The notes under the pieces: generated by a model | Told to the model about the DNA's origin: nothing | Seen by the model: only the letters and a program-made list of their open reading frames with translations | Databases searched by the model: none | Position numbers and translations under genes: made by a program | Assembly: GCF_000374645.1 (NCBI RefSeq) | Contig: NZ_KB894809.1 | Span: 76,783-140,782, forward strand | Length of the DNA stretch: 64,000 nt | Reading direction: 5' to 3' | From: Arhodomonas aquaeolei DSM 8974 | GTDB taxonomy: Bacteria > Pseudomonadota > Gammaproteobacteria > Nitrococcales > Nitrococcaceae | In this document: positions 52,313-61,277 of the stretch, in pieces | Layout of the letters: every line of letters starts with the position of its first letter | Numbering within the stretch: position 1 is the stretch's first letter

Positions 52313-52400
52313 CGAATGCGTTTCCTTTCAGGCCCCGGCGGCCGCGCCAGCGACAGTGGTGCGGCGTCGACATGGCCCGCCGCTGCCGCACACGCCGGTA

Positions 52401-53153
52401 TCACGGCTTGCGCGCGACGCAGGAGATCCAGCACTGGGCGAACATGCCGCCCTCGGACCGGCTCCAGTCGCGCAGCGTGGCCGCGGACCGGGCATCCCCG
52501 CTGTCGTCGAGCTGGAGCGCGAGGTACTCCCCGATGGCCGGCAGCGAATCGTAGCACTCGTATCGTGCCGACATCGCGACCGCGCTGAAACCGCTCTCCG
52601 CCAGGTATCCACCGAGCCGACGGCCGGCACGGACGTCGCCGCCGTTGCGGGTCTGAAGCGCCTCGTAGGCGCGGATGGCGCCGTCCAGCGCGTCGGACGG
52701 CGGCGCGAGCACGAACCCGCCCCAGTCCGGGCTGCACAGGCCGATAACGCCGCCCGGCCGGAGGATACGGTGAAACTCACGGACCGCGGCCGCCGGGTCG
52801 GCGAGGTGCTCCATCAGCGCGTTGCTGAACACGCGGTCGAAGGATTCGTCCGGAAACGGCAGCGCGTAGCAGTCCGCCGTCTGGAAACGGACGTTGTGCG
52901 CGCCCGCCCCGGTGGCGCTCTCGCGTGCCCGCTCGATCTGGCTCTCGCCGAAATCCACGCCGACGACCTCGCCCGGGTGGGTGCGTGCCGCAATGCCCAG
53001 GGTGATCGAGCCGGGCCCGCAGCCGCAGTCCAGGACGGACACACCCGGCTCCAGATGGGGCGTGAAGAAACGGCCGTGCGACTCGATGGTGCGCGCGGCC
53101 ATGAACGCGGTGGCATTCCCGGAATGGCCCGGCGTGTACGACTCTCCGCTCAT
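52401..53153 (-). CDS. Class I SAM-dependent methyltransferase
   Basis: A 250-residue methyltransferase (Methyltransf_11/25 type). SAM motif I is VLDCGCGPGSITLGIA, motif II is around VVGVDFGESQIERARE, and the FDRVFSNALMEHLADPAAAVREFHRILRPGG region is typical of enzymes acting on small molecules. The start at 53153 has GGAGGG upstream; the longer frame lacks homology. It seems to be the first gene of a three-gene unit with the ABM-like and GIY-YIG genes. The substrate is not known. Confidence 0.9.
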   Translation of the reverse strand: MSGESYTPGHSGNATAFMAARTIESHGRFFTPHLEPGVSVLDCGCGPGSITLGIAARTHPGEVVGVDFGESQIERARESATGAGAHNVRFQTADCYALPFPDESFDRVFSNALMEHLADPAAAVREFHRILRPGGVIGLCSPDWGGFVLAPPSDALDGAIRAYEALQTRNGGDVRAGRRLGGYLAESGFSAVAMSARYECYDSLPAIGEYLALQLDDSGDARSAATLRDWSRSEGGMFAQCWISCVARKP

Positions 53154-53232
53154 GAGGTCTGCCCTCCCCCTTGAAGCCCGGCGGCACACCGCAGCACCCG
53201 GTGGGCGCCCGGCCCGCACCGGGCCGATCCGT

Positions 53233-54450
53233 TCAGCCGCCCACCGGGCAGGCCGGGCGCTGCCGTGCCATGCCCGCCAGTGCACTGAGCGCCAGCGCCG
53301 CAACGACCGCACCGTAACCGTAGGTGGTGGGGACCACGCCCAGCACCTGCGTCGACAGGCCGGCAATGATGGCAGGCACGCTGAACGAGAGGTAGCTCAG
53401 GACGTAGAACACCGCCATCAGCGCGGAGCGCTCACTCACCGGCGCCAGCGGCATGACGGCCCCCAGCGCCCCCATGAACCCGGCGCCGAAACCCATGCCT
53501 GCCACCGCTGTACCGATTAGCAGCAGCGCGGCGATCTGTCCATGCACGCCGGCGAGCGTGATGGCGAGCCCGATGGCCAGCCCCCAACCGCCGAAGCGCA
53601 GTGCGACCGCCGCCGGCCGGCGGCGGAACGTGTAGACGCTGATACCGCCGACGAAAGGCAGGGTGAACACGATCACCCCGGCCACCAGCGGCGACTGCGG
53701 GTCGATCACGCGCTCGGTGAGCGACGGCGCCAGCGAGAAATAGAACCCGCCGAGCGCCCAGACCGCGATGTTGATGGGGATCACCCGCCACAGGGTCGGG
53801 CGCGCCGCGGCGGGGACGGTGAGCCGCGGCCACAGCGACGCCCAGGCACCGGCACGCCGCCGCGCCCGCTCACCGCTGAAGACGTTGAGCACGCACAGCA
53901 CGGCAAACAGCGCCACCAGGACACCGTAGACCGCGTGCAGCGGGTCCGCCGCACGGAGCTGTGTCAGGCTCGATCCGAGCACGCCGAAGGCCAGCCCCAG
54001 CGGCGGCGCGACCGCTGCGAATACCGGCCCGCGGCAGCTGTCCGCATCCAGAAGCGCCGCCGCCAGCGCGCTCGTGGCGGCGCCTGTTGCCGCCCCCTGC
54101 AACAGCCGCGCGACGACCAGCCAGGTCACGCCCGCCGCCGACCGGAACGCCAGCATGGCCACGACCTCCACCAGCAGCGCCCCGACGATCACCGGCCAGC
54201 GGCCGACGTGGTCGGAGAGCGAACCGAAGACCAGCAGCGCAAGGAGCAGCGTGAAGGCGTAGACCGCGAACACTACGCTCAGCACGGTCGCCGAGAAATG
54301 CCACTCCGCCTGGTAGAGGTGGTACAACGGCGTCGGCGCGTTCGACGCGGCGAGGAACATGAACAGCGTGATAGCATAAACGGCTAACCTCCAGGGTGAG
54401 CTGGGCGCGCCGACCCCGTGTTCCGGCGGGGACGTCTGCGGCGATGCCAT
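53233..54450 (-). CDS. MFS transporter divergent from TetR
   Basis: A 405-residue major facilitator with twelve helices. The signature between helices 2 and 3 is GSLSDHVGRWPVI, and FSGERARRRAG forms the central loop. It is probably a drug or metabolite exporter, given the adjacent divergent TetR regulator and the two palindromes between their starts. The ATG at 54450 has GGAGGT upstream. Specificity cannot be read from the sequence. Confidence 0.9.
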   Translation of the reverse strand: MASPQTSPPEHGVGAPSSPWRLAVYAITLFMFLAASNAPTPLYHLYQAEWHFSATVLSVVFAVYAFTLLLALLVFGSLSDHVGRWPVIVGALLVEVVAMLAFRSAAGVTWLVVARLLQGAATGAATSALAAALLDADSCRGPVFAAVAPPLGLAFGVLGSSLTQLRAADPLHAVYGVLVALFAVLCVLNVFSGERARRRAGAWASLWPRLTVPAAARPTLWRVIPINIAVWALGGFYFSLAPSLTERVIDPQSPLVAGVIVFTLPFVGGISVYTFRRRPAAVALRFGGWGLAIGLAITLAGVHGQIAALLLIGTAVAGMGFGAGFMGALGAVMPLAPVSERSALMAVFYVLSYLSFSVPAIIAGLSTQVLGVVPTTYGYGAVVAALALSALAGMARQRPACPVGG

Positions 54451-54460
54451 GGAACCTCCA

Positions 54461-54483
54461 CTAATGCAAAATATTTGCGTTAG
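54461..54483. promoter_or_regulatory. Palindromic operator between MFS and TetR genes, site 1
   Basis: A 23-base imperfect palindrome with core GCAAAATATTTGC flanked by CTAAT and GTTAG. It lies 10 bases before the MFS start, so a bound protein would block MFS expression. Confidence 0.75.
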
Positions 54484-54507
54484 TGGAGTGTGGTGGCTAT
54501 ACCGGAT

Positions 54508-54528
54508 AAAAGCAAATATTTTGCGTTT
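54508..54528. promoter_or_regulatory. Palindromic operator between MFS and TetR genes, site 2
   Basis: A 21-base imperfect palindrome with core GCAAATATTTTGC, the reverse complement of the site 1 core. It ends seven bases before the TetR start and fits autoregulation. Confidence 0.75.
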
Positions 54529-54535
54529 AGGACCT

Positions 54536-55093
54536 ATGGCGACGAGAGAGTCGGTACGTCCGGGCGGCCGCAGCGCCCGGGTTCAGCAGGCCGTGCACAC
54601 GGCGGTACGCGAGCTGCAGGCCGAGCGATCCCGCGAGGACCTCACCATCCCCGTCATCGCCGCCCGCGCCGGCGTCACCCCGTCGACCATCTACCGCCGC
54701 TGGGGCAACCTCAACGACCTGCTCGCCGACGTCACCCTGGAGCGCTTCCGCCCCGAGACCGCCCCTGAGGACACCGGCGCCCTCGCCTCGGACCTCCTGA
54801 GTTGGGGCGAGCAGTACCTCGACGAAATGGTATCGGCACCCGGGCGCCAGATGCTCTGCGAGATCATGGCCAGCGCGGACGAGACCCGCCGACAGCGCTG
54901 CTTCCAGTATGCGCGGGAACAGATCGCGCAGATCCACCAGCGCGCCGTCACCCGCGGCGAGACACCGCCCGACGTCGACACCCTGATGGACTTCATCATC
55001 GGCCCGCTCATCTACCGGGTGCTCTACGACAGCGACTCGGCCACGCCGGAACGGCTGCGGGAATGGGTGAGCCGCGCGCTCGGCGGCGTCTAG
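54536..55093 (+). CDS. TetR-family regulator of the MFS gene
   Basis: A 185-residue TetR regulator. The HTH reads LTIPVIAARAGVTPSTIYRRWGNLNDLLA, and the C-terminus is TetR_C_16-like. The ATG at 54536 follows AGGACC and the operator-like palindrome; the longer frame upstream would run through both operators and is rejected. It is divergent from the MFS gene. A duplicate of its last 34 codons, with the bases that follow, lies at about 58.07 kb. Confidence 0.92.
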   Translation: MATRESVRPGGRSARVQQAVHTAVRELQAERSREDLTIPVIAARAGVTPSTIYRRWGNLNDLLADVTLERFRPETAPEDTGALASDLLSWGEQYLDEMVSAPGRQMLCEIMASADETRRQRCFQYAREQIAQIHQRAVTRGETPPDVDTLMDFIIGPLIYRVLYDSDSATPERLREWVSRALGGV

Positions 55094-55536
55094 CCCGCAC
55101 CGCCGCGGGCTCAGCGCGAGCGGGATCACGGGCGATCACCTCCCTTCCTGAACCCGCATCCAATCGGGGAATATCGCTGAGTGCCGGCCGGCTTCACGCC
55201 CGGCAGCCAGTGCCGGTTCACGCCGCACACATCACCGGGAACCGGCGACAGTCTCCGGATTCCGCTGGCCGGGCAGGAACCATCCCTGGGCCCGCAACGC
55301 CCCCACGGCGGTCAGCAGCTAGGTCGTGCACGGCCGCAGGCCGTGTGCGACGCCACCGGGACCGGCCCGGAATGTCGCACGCCTGTGGCGCACGACCTAC
55401 CCGAAATTCCATTATCTCCCCTCGTGCGACATCCACACACAGGGGTGTTCATCCGGACCTCCCGGCGGAGTGTTTTGACTCGCACTGCCAGTCTTCCGGG
55501 TAGATCCCGAGTGAACAACCTACTGGAAGGTCACAG
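55094..55536. other. Gap after the TetR gene
   Basis: These 443 bases hold no gene that can be supported. The first part (to about 55205) is repeated, with changes, at 58171-58264. The rest is unremarkable, with lower-coding-quality open frames on both strands. Confidence 0.6.
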
Positions 55537-55938
55537 CTAGGTCGCTGGCGGCCTTTCATCGAATTGCGGAATGTCGTCGCTGATTTCATACCACGGGGCC
55601 CGGGAGCCCACGAATATATGAAACCCCGGCGTCACGCCCGGATCGCCCTCGACCGTGCCCAGCGTAATCGCGGTGACCTCGCCGTTCACCGTGCCTGCCA
55701 GCGACGATCCGCACTCGCTGCAGAAACACCATCCGGCCCCCGAGGACGTCTCATAGACCTTCACGAATGCCGCTCCGGCGGTCCACCTGAAATCGGCCGG
55801 ATCAAGGTCGGCATAGGTCGCGAACGCGGCACCATGCTGCCGCCTGCACCGGGAGCAGTGGCAGTGATCGGCACCTGAAAGCCCTCCGGCGACCTCATAC
55901 CGAACCCTGCCGCACAAACACCCACCGTTGATCGCCAT
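55537..55938 (-). CDS. GFA-family (glutathione-dependent formaldehyde-activating-like) protein
   Basis: A 133-residue GFA/CENP-V family protein. Zinc-binding cysteines appear in GGCLCGRVRYE, CHCSRCRRQHGAAF and WCFCSECGSS, the full family pattern. The archetype was described as joining glutathione and formaldehyde, but most members are uncharacterized. The ATG at 55938 follows AAAGGAGGGACC, a strong ribosome binding site; the longer frame is rejected. It is monocistronic. Confidence 0.92.
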   Translation of the reverse strand: MAINGGCLCGRVRYEVAGGLSGADHCHCSRCRRQHGAAFATYADLDPADFRWTAGAAFVKVYETSSGAGWCFCSECGSSLAGTVNGEVTAITLGTVEGDPGVTPGFHIFVGSRAPWYEISDDIPQFDERPPAT

Positions 55939-56107
55939 CGTGGTCCCTCCTTTAGGCGGCGTCAGGCCCCGTTCAAGCCAGATTGAAGACAGCGTATCGA
56001 TACGGCCGCGTTGCCACCCCGATACGGTGTCTTCATCGATTTCCATTTGACGTGGGACAACCCGGCGCCATGCCACAGGACAACGCATCGGCGCATCATG
56101 ACGGCAA

Positions 56108-56719
56108 TCACCGCTCGGCCAGCGCGAGCCGGACCCCGAGCGCGACGAACACCGCTGCGAAGCCACGTCTGCACCAGACCATGACGCCCGGACTGGAGAC
56201 AACGTAGCGACGCACCGCCGATGCGAACGCGCCGTATCCGACGAAAATGACGAACGTGAGGAGCATGAAGACCGCGGCCAGCCCCAGCATATACTCCGCT
56301 GGCGCAACGGCACTGCCCGGCACGAACTGGGGCAGGAACGCCAGGAAAAACAGGGACAGTTTGGGGTTGAGAATATTCAGCAACACCCCGTCAACAACGA
56401 TCCTGATGTCCGGCGTCGGCTCGCTTCGCCCCGATACCTGCAGCGCGTCTCTCTCCTGGAGTACGCCCCACGCCATGTAGAGCAGGTACGCCACCCCGAG
56501 GTATTTCACAACCTGAAACGCCAATGCGCTCGTATAGAGGAGCGCCGCAAGCCCCGCAGTACTCGCCACGGCATGAGGGACGATCCCGAGCGTGCAGCCA
56601 AACGCCGCGAGCACGCTGGCCCGCCAGCCGCGGCCGAGCCCGAATGCAAGCGTATAGATGACGCCCGTCCCCGGCAGCAGGACGACGATGAGCGAGGTCA
56701 CGAGGTAGTCGAGCGTCAC
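56108..56719 (-). CDS. LysE-family exporter
   Basis: A 203-residue membrane protein with about six helices, of the LysE/RhtB amino-acid exporter family. It has the early LLPGTGVIYTLAFGLGRGWRA motif, the KYLGVAYLLYMAWGVLQ helix and LLNILNPKLSLFFLAFLPQFV, all family features. It starts with GTG at 56719, five bases after GGAGAAGG; the ATG 39 bases upstream lacks a good site. It may export an amino acid or related compound. No regulator is adjacent. Confidence 0.9.
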   Translation of the reverse strand: MTLDYLVTSLIVVLLPGTGVIYTLAFGLGRGWRASVLAAFGCTLGIVPHAVASTAGLAALLYTSALAFQVVKYLGVAYLLYMAWGVLQERDALQVSGRSEPTPDIRIVVDGVLLNILNPKLSLFFLAFLPQFVPGSAVAPAEYMLGLAAVFMLLTFVIFVGYGAFASAVRRYVVSSPGVMVWCRRGFAAVFVALGVRLALAER

Positions 56720-56834
56720 GAACCTTCTCCAGGCGCCATAGTCACCGCACACCGCCAATGGCTAACCGAGGCATGCACGCCAACGGGAGGCGGGGAACGG
56801 CGCGCTGTACACGACCATCTCCGGACCCGTCTCC

Positions 56835-57215
56835 TCAGGCCCTGCTGACGGAATTGTAGACCCTCTCCATGACCTGGTTGTTGTACTTCTGCACGATCAC
56901 CTGCGAGCGGAACAGCTCGCAGAGCTCCAGAACGCTGACACCGATCAGCACCAGGACACCCAGCCCGACATGGTCCGTGAACAGCATGGCCACCCCTACC
57001 CAGAACACGGCCATGTTGATGATGCCGTACAGCCATTTGCCGAGATAGAAGTGGTGCAGCCCGGCGAAAAATATAAAGTTCAGGGTCGCATAGGTATCCG
57101 GATCCTTGATCTTGCGCTCCACCTCCCTGAAATACCGCAGCCGCTTGTCATCCGGCAGCTCCCTCACCAGCCTGCGGATGCTCTCTTCCCTCTCCTGGAC
57201 GGCCTCTTTAGACAT
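56835..57215 (-). CDS. TM2-domain protein
   Basis: A 126-residue protein with a charged N-terminal helix (about residues 1-45) and a TM2 domain: two membrane helices in YATLNFIFFAGLHHFYLGKWLYGIINMAVFWVG and a third hydrophobic stretch, then a short C-terminal tail. TM2 proteins occur widely with unknown function. AAGGAGAT precedes the ATG at 57215. It is close to the DUF4177 gene on the same strand (64 bases), and the two may be co-transcribed. Confidence 0.85.
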   Translation of the reverse strand: MSKEAVQEREESIRRLVRELPDDKRLRYFREVERKIKDPDTYATLNFIFFAGLHHFYLGKWLYGIINMAVFWVGVAMLFTDHVGLGVLVLIGVSVLELCELFRSQVIVQKYNNQVMERVYNSVSRA

Positions 57216-57279
57216 TGGAAAATCTCCTTTTTGCACCGGGAGGGCTCCCTCCCGATGCCATTCGCCTGCTACGGCAGGC

Positions 57280-57492
57280 CTAGCGACCGAGGGTGACGAT
57301 CACCGCCTCCCGCTTCCAGAAGAGCATGAAACGTTTCTGCTCCAGAACCTGGAAGACCACCGTCCACCCGTCCGCCGCTTCCTTGTTCAAAGCGGTCTCC
57401 ATCTTCTTGATCGGAATGCCCGACGCCCCCAGAAAGATCGTACCAAGGCCGCCCTCGACCACGTAGAGCACCTTGTACTCCTTATAATCCAT
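57280..57492 (-). CDS. DUF4177-like small protein
   Basis: A 70-residue protein, probably DUF4177-like: YKEYKVLYVVEGGLGTIFLGASGIPIKKMETALNKEAADGWTVVFQVLEQKRFMLFWKREAVIVTL. The pattern of a strand, a helix with LNKEAADGWTVV, and a final strand is the family's. AAGGAA precedes the ATG at 57492. Function is unknown. It stands just upstream of the TM2 gene. Confidence 0.78.
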   Translation of the reverse strand: MDYKEYKVLYVVEGGLGTIFLGASGIPIKKMETALNKEAADGWTVVFQVLEQKRFMLFWKREAVIVTLGR

Positions 57493-58068
57493 CAGGTTTT
57501 CCTTCTTGTTGCCCCGATCAACATGCCGACTCCCGCCACTCGGGGTGGCATGGCGGGAGCCCACCGTTTCGATGGATAGCAATCGGCGCCAGGCAACACC
57601 TCGCCGCCGGACTGTCCCCATAACGGCCGTGCCGGTTTGCGTGATCGCGTGGTAATCACCTTCCTGAGCTGATCGCCATGCGTTCTTATTGACTGGTCCG
57701 AAAGCGTTGATATGCCTTGAGTGCCCAAGGCTGAAACGCGGGAGACATGGAATGCGGAAAAAACGAAACGATCAACACGCTGTTATCCGAATCCCGACAA
57801 GGCGAAACCCATGTTTTATGCCCGGATTGCCGCCGGAAGTGCCCGCCGTTTATTCCGCACTGAAATCCTTTATTTCCCGCCCGCCACACCCCGATATAAA
57901 CTATTCACATATACTCAAAACCGCCACGCTCAACAGCCTCACCGAACCATCCAACACCACATGCCCAAGCGTTGCCGATGCAGGCAAAGCGGGGAGTATA
58001 CCGTCAGCCGGCGGATTTCGGTGGATAAATTCCCATGACGGATCTCGCATAGTGCAGGGCGCAGTGGC

Positions 58069-58170
58069 TTCATCATCGGCCCGCTCATCTACCGGGTGCT
58101 CTACGACGGCGACTCGGCCACGCCGGAGCGGCTGTGGGAATGGGTGACCCGGGCACTCGGCGGTGCCTAA
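58069..58170 (+). pseudogene. Duplicated 3' fragment of a TetR gene
   Basis: Reads FIIGPLIYRVLYDGDSATPE then RLWEWVTRALGGA and a stop, matching the last 34 codons of the TetR gene at 54992-55093 with about nine base differences over 103 compared. The similarity continues into the non-coding bases to about 58264. There is no start, promoter or HTH, so it is a remnant. The sequence before it is unrelated to the rest of the TetR gene. Confidence 0.85.
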
Positions 58171-58500
58171 CCCGCCTATCACGGGTGATCGCGCACCCCT
58201 TCCTGAACTCACGTCCGCCCGGGGAATATCGCTGAATCCCGGCCGGCTTCGCGCCCGGGAGCCAACGAGGAGTCGGAGGCCGTAGGGCTGCCCCCTGGCC
58301 GGGTGGGGTTCCCCTCGGGGATTTCGCTCAATGGGTGATAGCGGTCCGGCGGGCAGCGAGCGTGAACCACCTGTTAAGCGCAGGCAGAGCAGGTCTTGCG
58401 CTCCGGGAAACCGCCATAGTCGCCGCCGCGGAGGGAGCGCGCCGGATAGCCCCTTAAACGCGCGCTGTTACGGCAACGGGGGGCTGGAAGCGGGAGACGC

Positions 58501-58530
58501 CCGGCCCTTTCGGTACACCGAAAGGGCCGG
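58501..58530. terminator. Perfect 13-base hairpin near the aldo/keto reductase end
   Basis: CCGGCCCTTTCGG (58501-58513) pairs perfectly with CCGAAAGGGCCGG (58518-58530) around TACA. It lies 32 bases past the stop of the minus-strand reductase gene. No U-tract follows, but the stem is the strongest in this area and could act as a terminator or 3' stabilizer. Confidence 0.55.
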
Positions 58531-58562
58531 ACCCGGTTCAAACACGCAGGGCTTCCCCGTGA

Positions 58563-59417
58563 TTACTGGAACACCGGGAAGACGCTGGCGTCGCCGTAGT
58601 CCTTGATCGGCTCCATGTTCTTCAGCGTCTCCATGTCGTCATCGGCGATCACGAAGTCCACGTCCGCGTTGTTCTTCATGTGCTCCGGGTTGGCCGTCTT
58701 GGGCAGCGGCAGCAGGCCGAGCTGCAGATCGTAGCGGATGCACAGCTGCGGCACGGAGACACCGTACTTCCTGGCCATTTCCGCGATCTGCTCGTTCTTG
58801 AACAGCTCACCGTGGCCCACCGGCGAGTACGCCTCGACGAGCAGCCCCTTGTCCTTCGAGTACTTGATCAGGTCCCAGGGGGTGTTGCTCACGTGCGCCA
58901 GGATCTGGTTGACCACCGGTTTGACCGTGCAGGACTCCAGGATGTTGTCGATGTCCTGCTCGGCGAAGTTGGACAGGCCGATCGCGCGGATCCTGCCTGC
59001 CTTGTGGGCCTCCTCGAGCGCGCGCCAGGCCTCGCGGTTGCCTTCGAGGAAGCGATCCGCCTCACCGAAGCTGTCCCAGGGCTGGGGGCTGTGGATGATC
59101 ATCATGTCGATGTAATCCAGGCCCATGCGCTGAAGGGAGCCCTCGATGGACTCTACCGCGCCCTTGTAGTCCTTGTACCGCGCCGCGAGCTTGGTGGTGA
59201 CAAACATCTCCTCACGGCTAACCCCACAGGCCTTGATACCCGCAGCCACCTCGGCCTCGTTGCCGTAGTCCTGCGCGGTATCGATATGGCGGTAACCGAG
59301 CCTGGCGGCCTCCTTCACCGCCTCTTCGGCATCCTTACCCTCGATGAACCACGTGCCAAGCCCCAGCTTGGGGATCTCAACGCCATTAGAGAGGGTATAG
59401 GTCTCTTCTAGCAGCAT
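58563..59417 (-). CDS. Aldo/keto reductase
   Basis: A 284-residue NADPH-dependent aldo/keto reductase (TIM barrel). The catalytic tetrad is visible: Asp46 and Tyr51 in HIDTAQDYGNE, Lys76 in VTTKLAA, and His109 in MMIIHSPQPW. The cofactor-binding end reads LLPLPKTANPEHMKNN. It reduces aldehydes such as methylglyoxal or sugar aldehydes. Its codon use is somewhat less GC-extreme than its neighbours'. It is monocistronic and may have been acquired with the rearranged flank. Confidence 0.92.
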   Translation of the reverse strand: MLLEETYTLSNGVEIPKLGLGTWFIEGKDAEEAVKEAARLGYRHIDTAQDYGNEAEVAAGIKACGVSREEMFVTTKLAARYKDYKGAVESIEGSLQRMGLDYIDMMIIHSPQPWDSFGEADRFLEGNREAWRALEEAHKAGRIRAIGLSNFAEQDIDNILESCTVKPVVNQILAHVSNTPWDLIKYSKDKGLLVEAYSPVGHGELFKNEQIAEMARKYGVSVPQLCIRYDLQLGLLPLPKTANPEHMKNNADVDFVIADDDMETLKNMEPIKDYGDASVFPVFQ

Positions 59418-59999
59418 AATGCGTTCTCCTGGTTACACGCCGTTGTATCCATTCCGGCGAGGGAACAAATGTCTTCTGATCGCTTCGAGCTCCGGACCCG
59501 GCTCCAACCGGAAGGGGCCTACCTCATGCCGACGCACGGCCGGGCCCCTCTACCGCCAGACATCGCCAGCAGTGGCAATCGCACGGACCACGGCTGCCCG
59601 GGCGGGATGCTGGCGCGAAGGCAGCGACAACGCGCCGGTGGTGCCACGCTCCGGAGGCCCCCGTCGCCGTTGCACCCTTTCCCGTTGCCGCGCCCTCGTA
59701 AAGGAAACCATTGATTCCACAGGAAACGACGACATCGCAGACCGGCCCGCAGCAAACGCCCGGTCGCACCGGCCGATTCATGCCGCGTAGCGCCCGGCAG
59801 AGGACATCGCGGCGCAAACCCCTGCTGCATGCCGTCACATCGGAATTAAGTAGTGACCTACCGAAGGAAAGTCGGGGGTCGGTTCCCGGATTTCAACACC
59901 CGTGCGGCACCTGATTGCCCAACCAGGCGCACGTCGTCACTCCGCTCCGGCTGGCGCACTCGCCACGTGGCTGCGTTCGGGCCAGGAGCGCCGCGCGGC
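59418..59999. other. Gap without recognizable features
   Basis: In 582 bases I see no gene with a recognizable product. The AKR promoter should lie near the left edge. The open frames here have no domain, no good ribosome binding site and unlikely composition. Confidence 0.55.
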
Positions 60000-61277
60000 C
60001 TAGGGCCGATCGGCCTCCTCCGTAGCGGGCTCCGGCGTCTCGCCATCCACGTCCTGGACTTGGTGATCGAACGCCGCCTGGAGGCCGGTTTCCTCCTCGG
60101 CCTCCTCTTCCGCCCCGTGCTCGATGTAGCGCGGATACAGCGGCGACAGGATCGCCACCAGGATGCCGATCGAGGAGAACACGGCGAACGCATCGGCGTA
60201 GCCGAGCGCGTTCACCAGCACGCCGACCACGGGCGAGCCCGTGGCCTGCCCGAGCGAGACGGCCATGAATGGCAGGACCGGCCCCATCGACAGCCGGCCC
60301 GGCAACAGCCGGATGCCCGTCATCAGGTACAGCCCGGTCAGGCTCATGTAGGCCAGGCCGAAGACCAGCGCGGAGAAGGCGGTAATCGCCAGCCGGCCGG
60401 GACTGGCCGCGAGCAACGCCAGGCTCGCGGAGAGCATCATCAGCATGAGCGCCTGGGTGATGGGCGGGTTGTTGCGATCGGCCAGGTCCGCCACCACCGC
60501 GCCCCCGAGCCCCGCGATGCCGACGGCGAGCCACAGCCAGCCGGTCGTCCCGGGCGGCAAGGCACCGAGGGTGACCACCAGATCCGGCGCGAAGATCCAG
60601 TACGCGGAGGAGACGAAGCCCATCGCGAAGGAAAACAGCGAGAGCCTGAACAGACGCGCCCACTGCAGGGCAGTGATCGGCGGCGGCGCCGCGGCCGCGG
60701 TAATCGCCGCCGTCGCCCGCGACACCGAGGGGATGAAGTACCAGGCGGCCACGATCCCGATAGCCGCCAGGATGGCAAACGACACGTACGCGAAACGCCA
60801 GGCCGTGGCCAGGAACAGGACCGCCGGCACGGCAACCGCCACACCGATGCTCGTCCCCGCGTTCATCACCGAACTCACGCGCCCATGCAGCGAGCGCTTA
60901 ACCAGCACCTGCATGGCGGCCGTGAGTGCCGGCATCATCAGCCCCGTGCAGATGCCGCAGGCGAACACCCCCACACCGAGGGACTGCGCGCCGGACGCCT
61001 GACTGATGACCGCCAGACCGCCGGCGCCGAACGCACCGGAGAGCACGGCCGTGTTGCGGGCGCCCAGGCGATCCGCGGCCCACGGGGCAACCAGCGTGGC
61101 CAGCACGAAGCTGATGAGCGGCAGCGCACCGATGATGCCGATCACGTACGGCGTCAGCTCCAGATCGGCACGGATGGGCGGCACGAAAAGCCCGAAGGCG
61201 AAGCGCGCCAGCCCGTAACTGATCGCAATCAGCGCCGCACCCAGCAGCGCAAACCCCGTGCTCGTGGGATACTTCAT
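60000..61277 (-). CDS. MFS transporter (YbfB/YjiJ-like)
   Basis: A 425-residue major facilitator with twelve helices. The first helices read FALLGAALIAISYGLARFAFGLFVPPI, and WAADRLGARNTAVLSGA is the loop between helices 2 and 3; these resemble the YbfB/YjiJ group. The last 50 residues are an acidic hydrophilic tail. GGAGGTGAC precedes the ATG at 61277; the upstream extension is not supported. Substrate unknown; there is no adjacent regulator. Confidence 0.88.
   Translation of the reverse strand: MKYPTSTGFALLGAALIAISYGLARFAFGLFVPPIRADLELTPYVIGIIGALPLISFVLATLVAPWAADRLGARNTAVLSGAFGAGGLAVISQASGAQSLGVGVFACGICTGLMMPALTAAMQVLVKRSLHGRVSSVMNAGTSIGVAVAVPAVLFLATAWRFAYVSFAILAAIGIVAAWYFIPSVSRATAAITAAAAPPPITALQWARLFRLSLFSFAMGFVSSAYWIFAPDLVVTLGALPPGTTGWLWLAVGIAGLGGAVVADLADRNNPPITQALMLMMLSASLALLAASPGRLAITAFSALVFGLAYMSLTGLYLMTGIRLLPGRLSMGPVLPFMAVSLGQATGSPVVGVLVNALGYADAFAVFSSIGILVAILSPLYPRYIEHGAEEEAEEETGLQAAFDHQVQDVDGETPEPATEEADRP

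Larger units (their letters stand above)
57493..58562. other. Long gap, partly AT-richer, with a duplicated gene tail
   Basis: About 1.07 kb without an intact gene. The part from about 57.68 to 58.06 kb is visibly richer in A and T than the rest of the window, and no open frame in it shows a recognizable domain. From about 58066 to 58264 it carries a second copy of the end of the TetR gene and its downstream bases. A perfect hairpin lies at 58501-58530. Confidence 0.7.

Noticed and set aside
57689..58147. 152-residue open frame in the AT-richer gap
   Set aside because: No recognizable domain, unlike composition and no clear ribosome binding site; part of it runs in the wrong frame through the TetR fragment.
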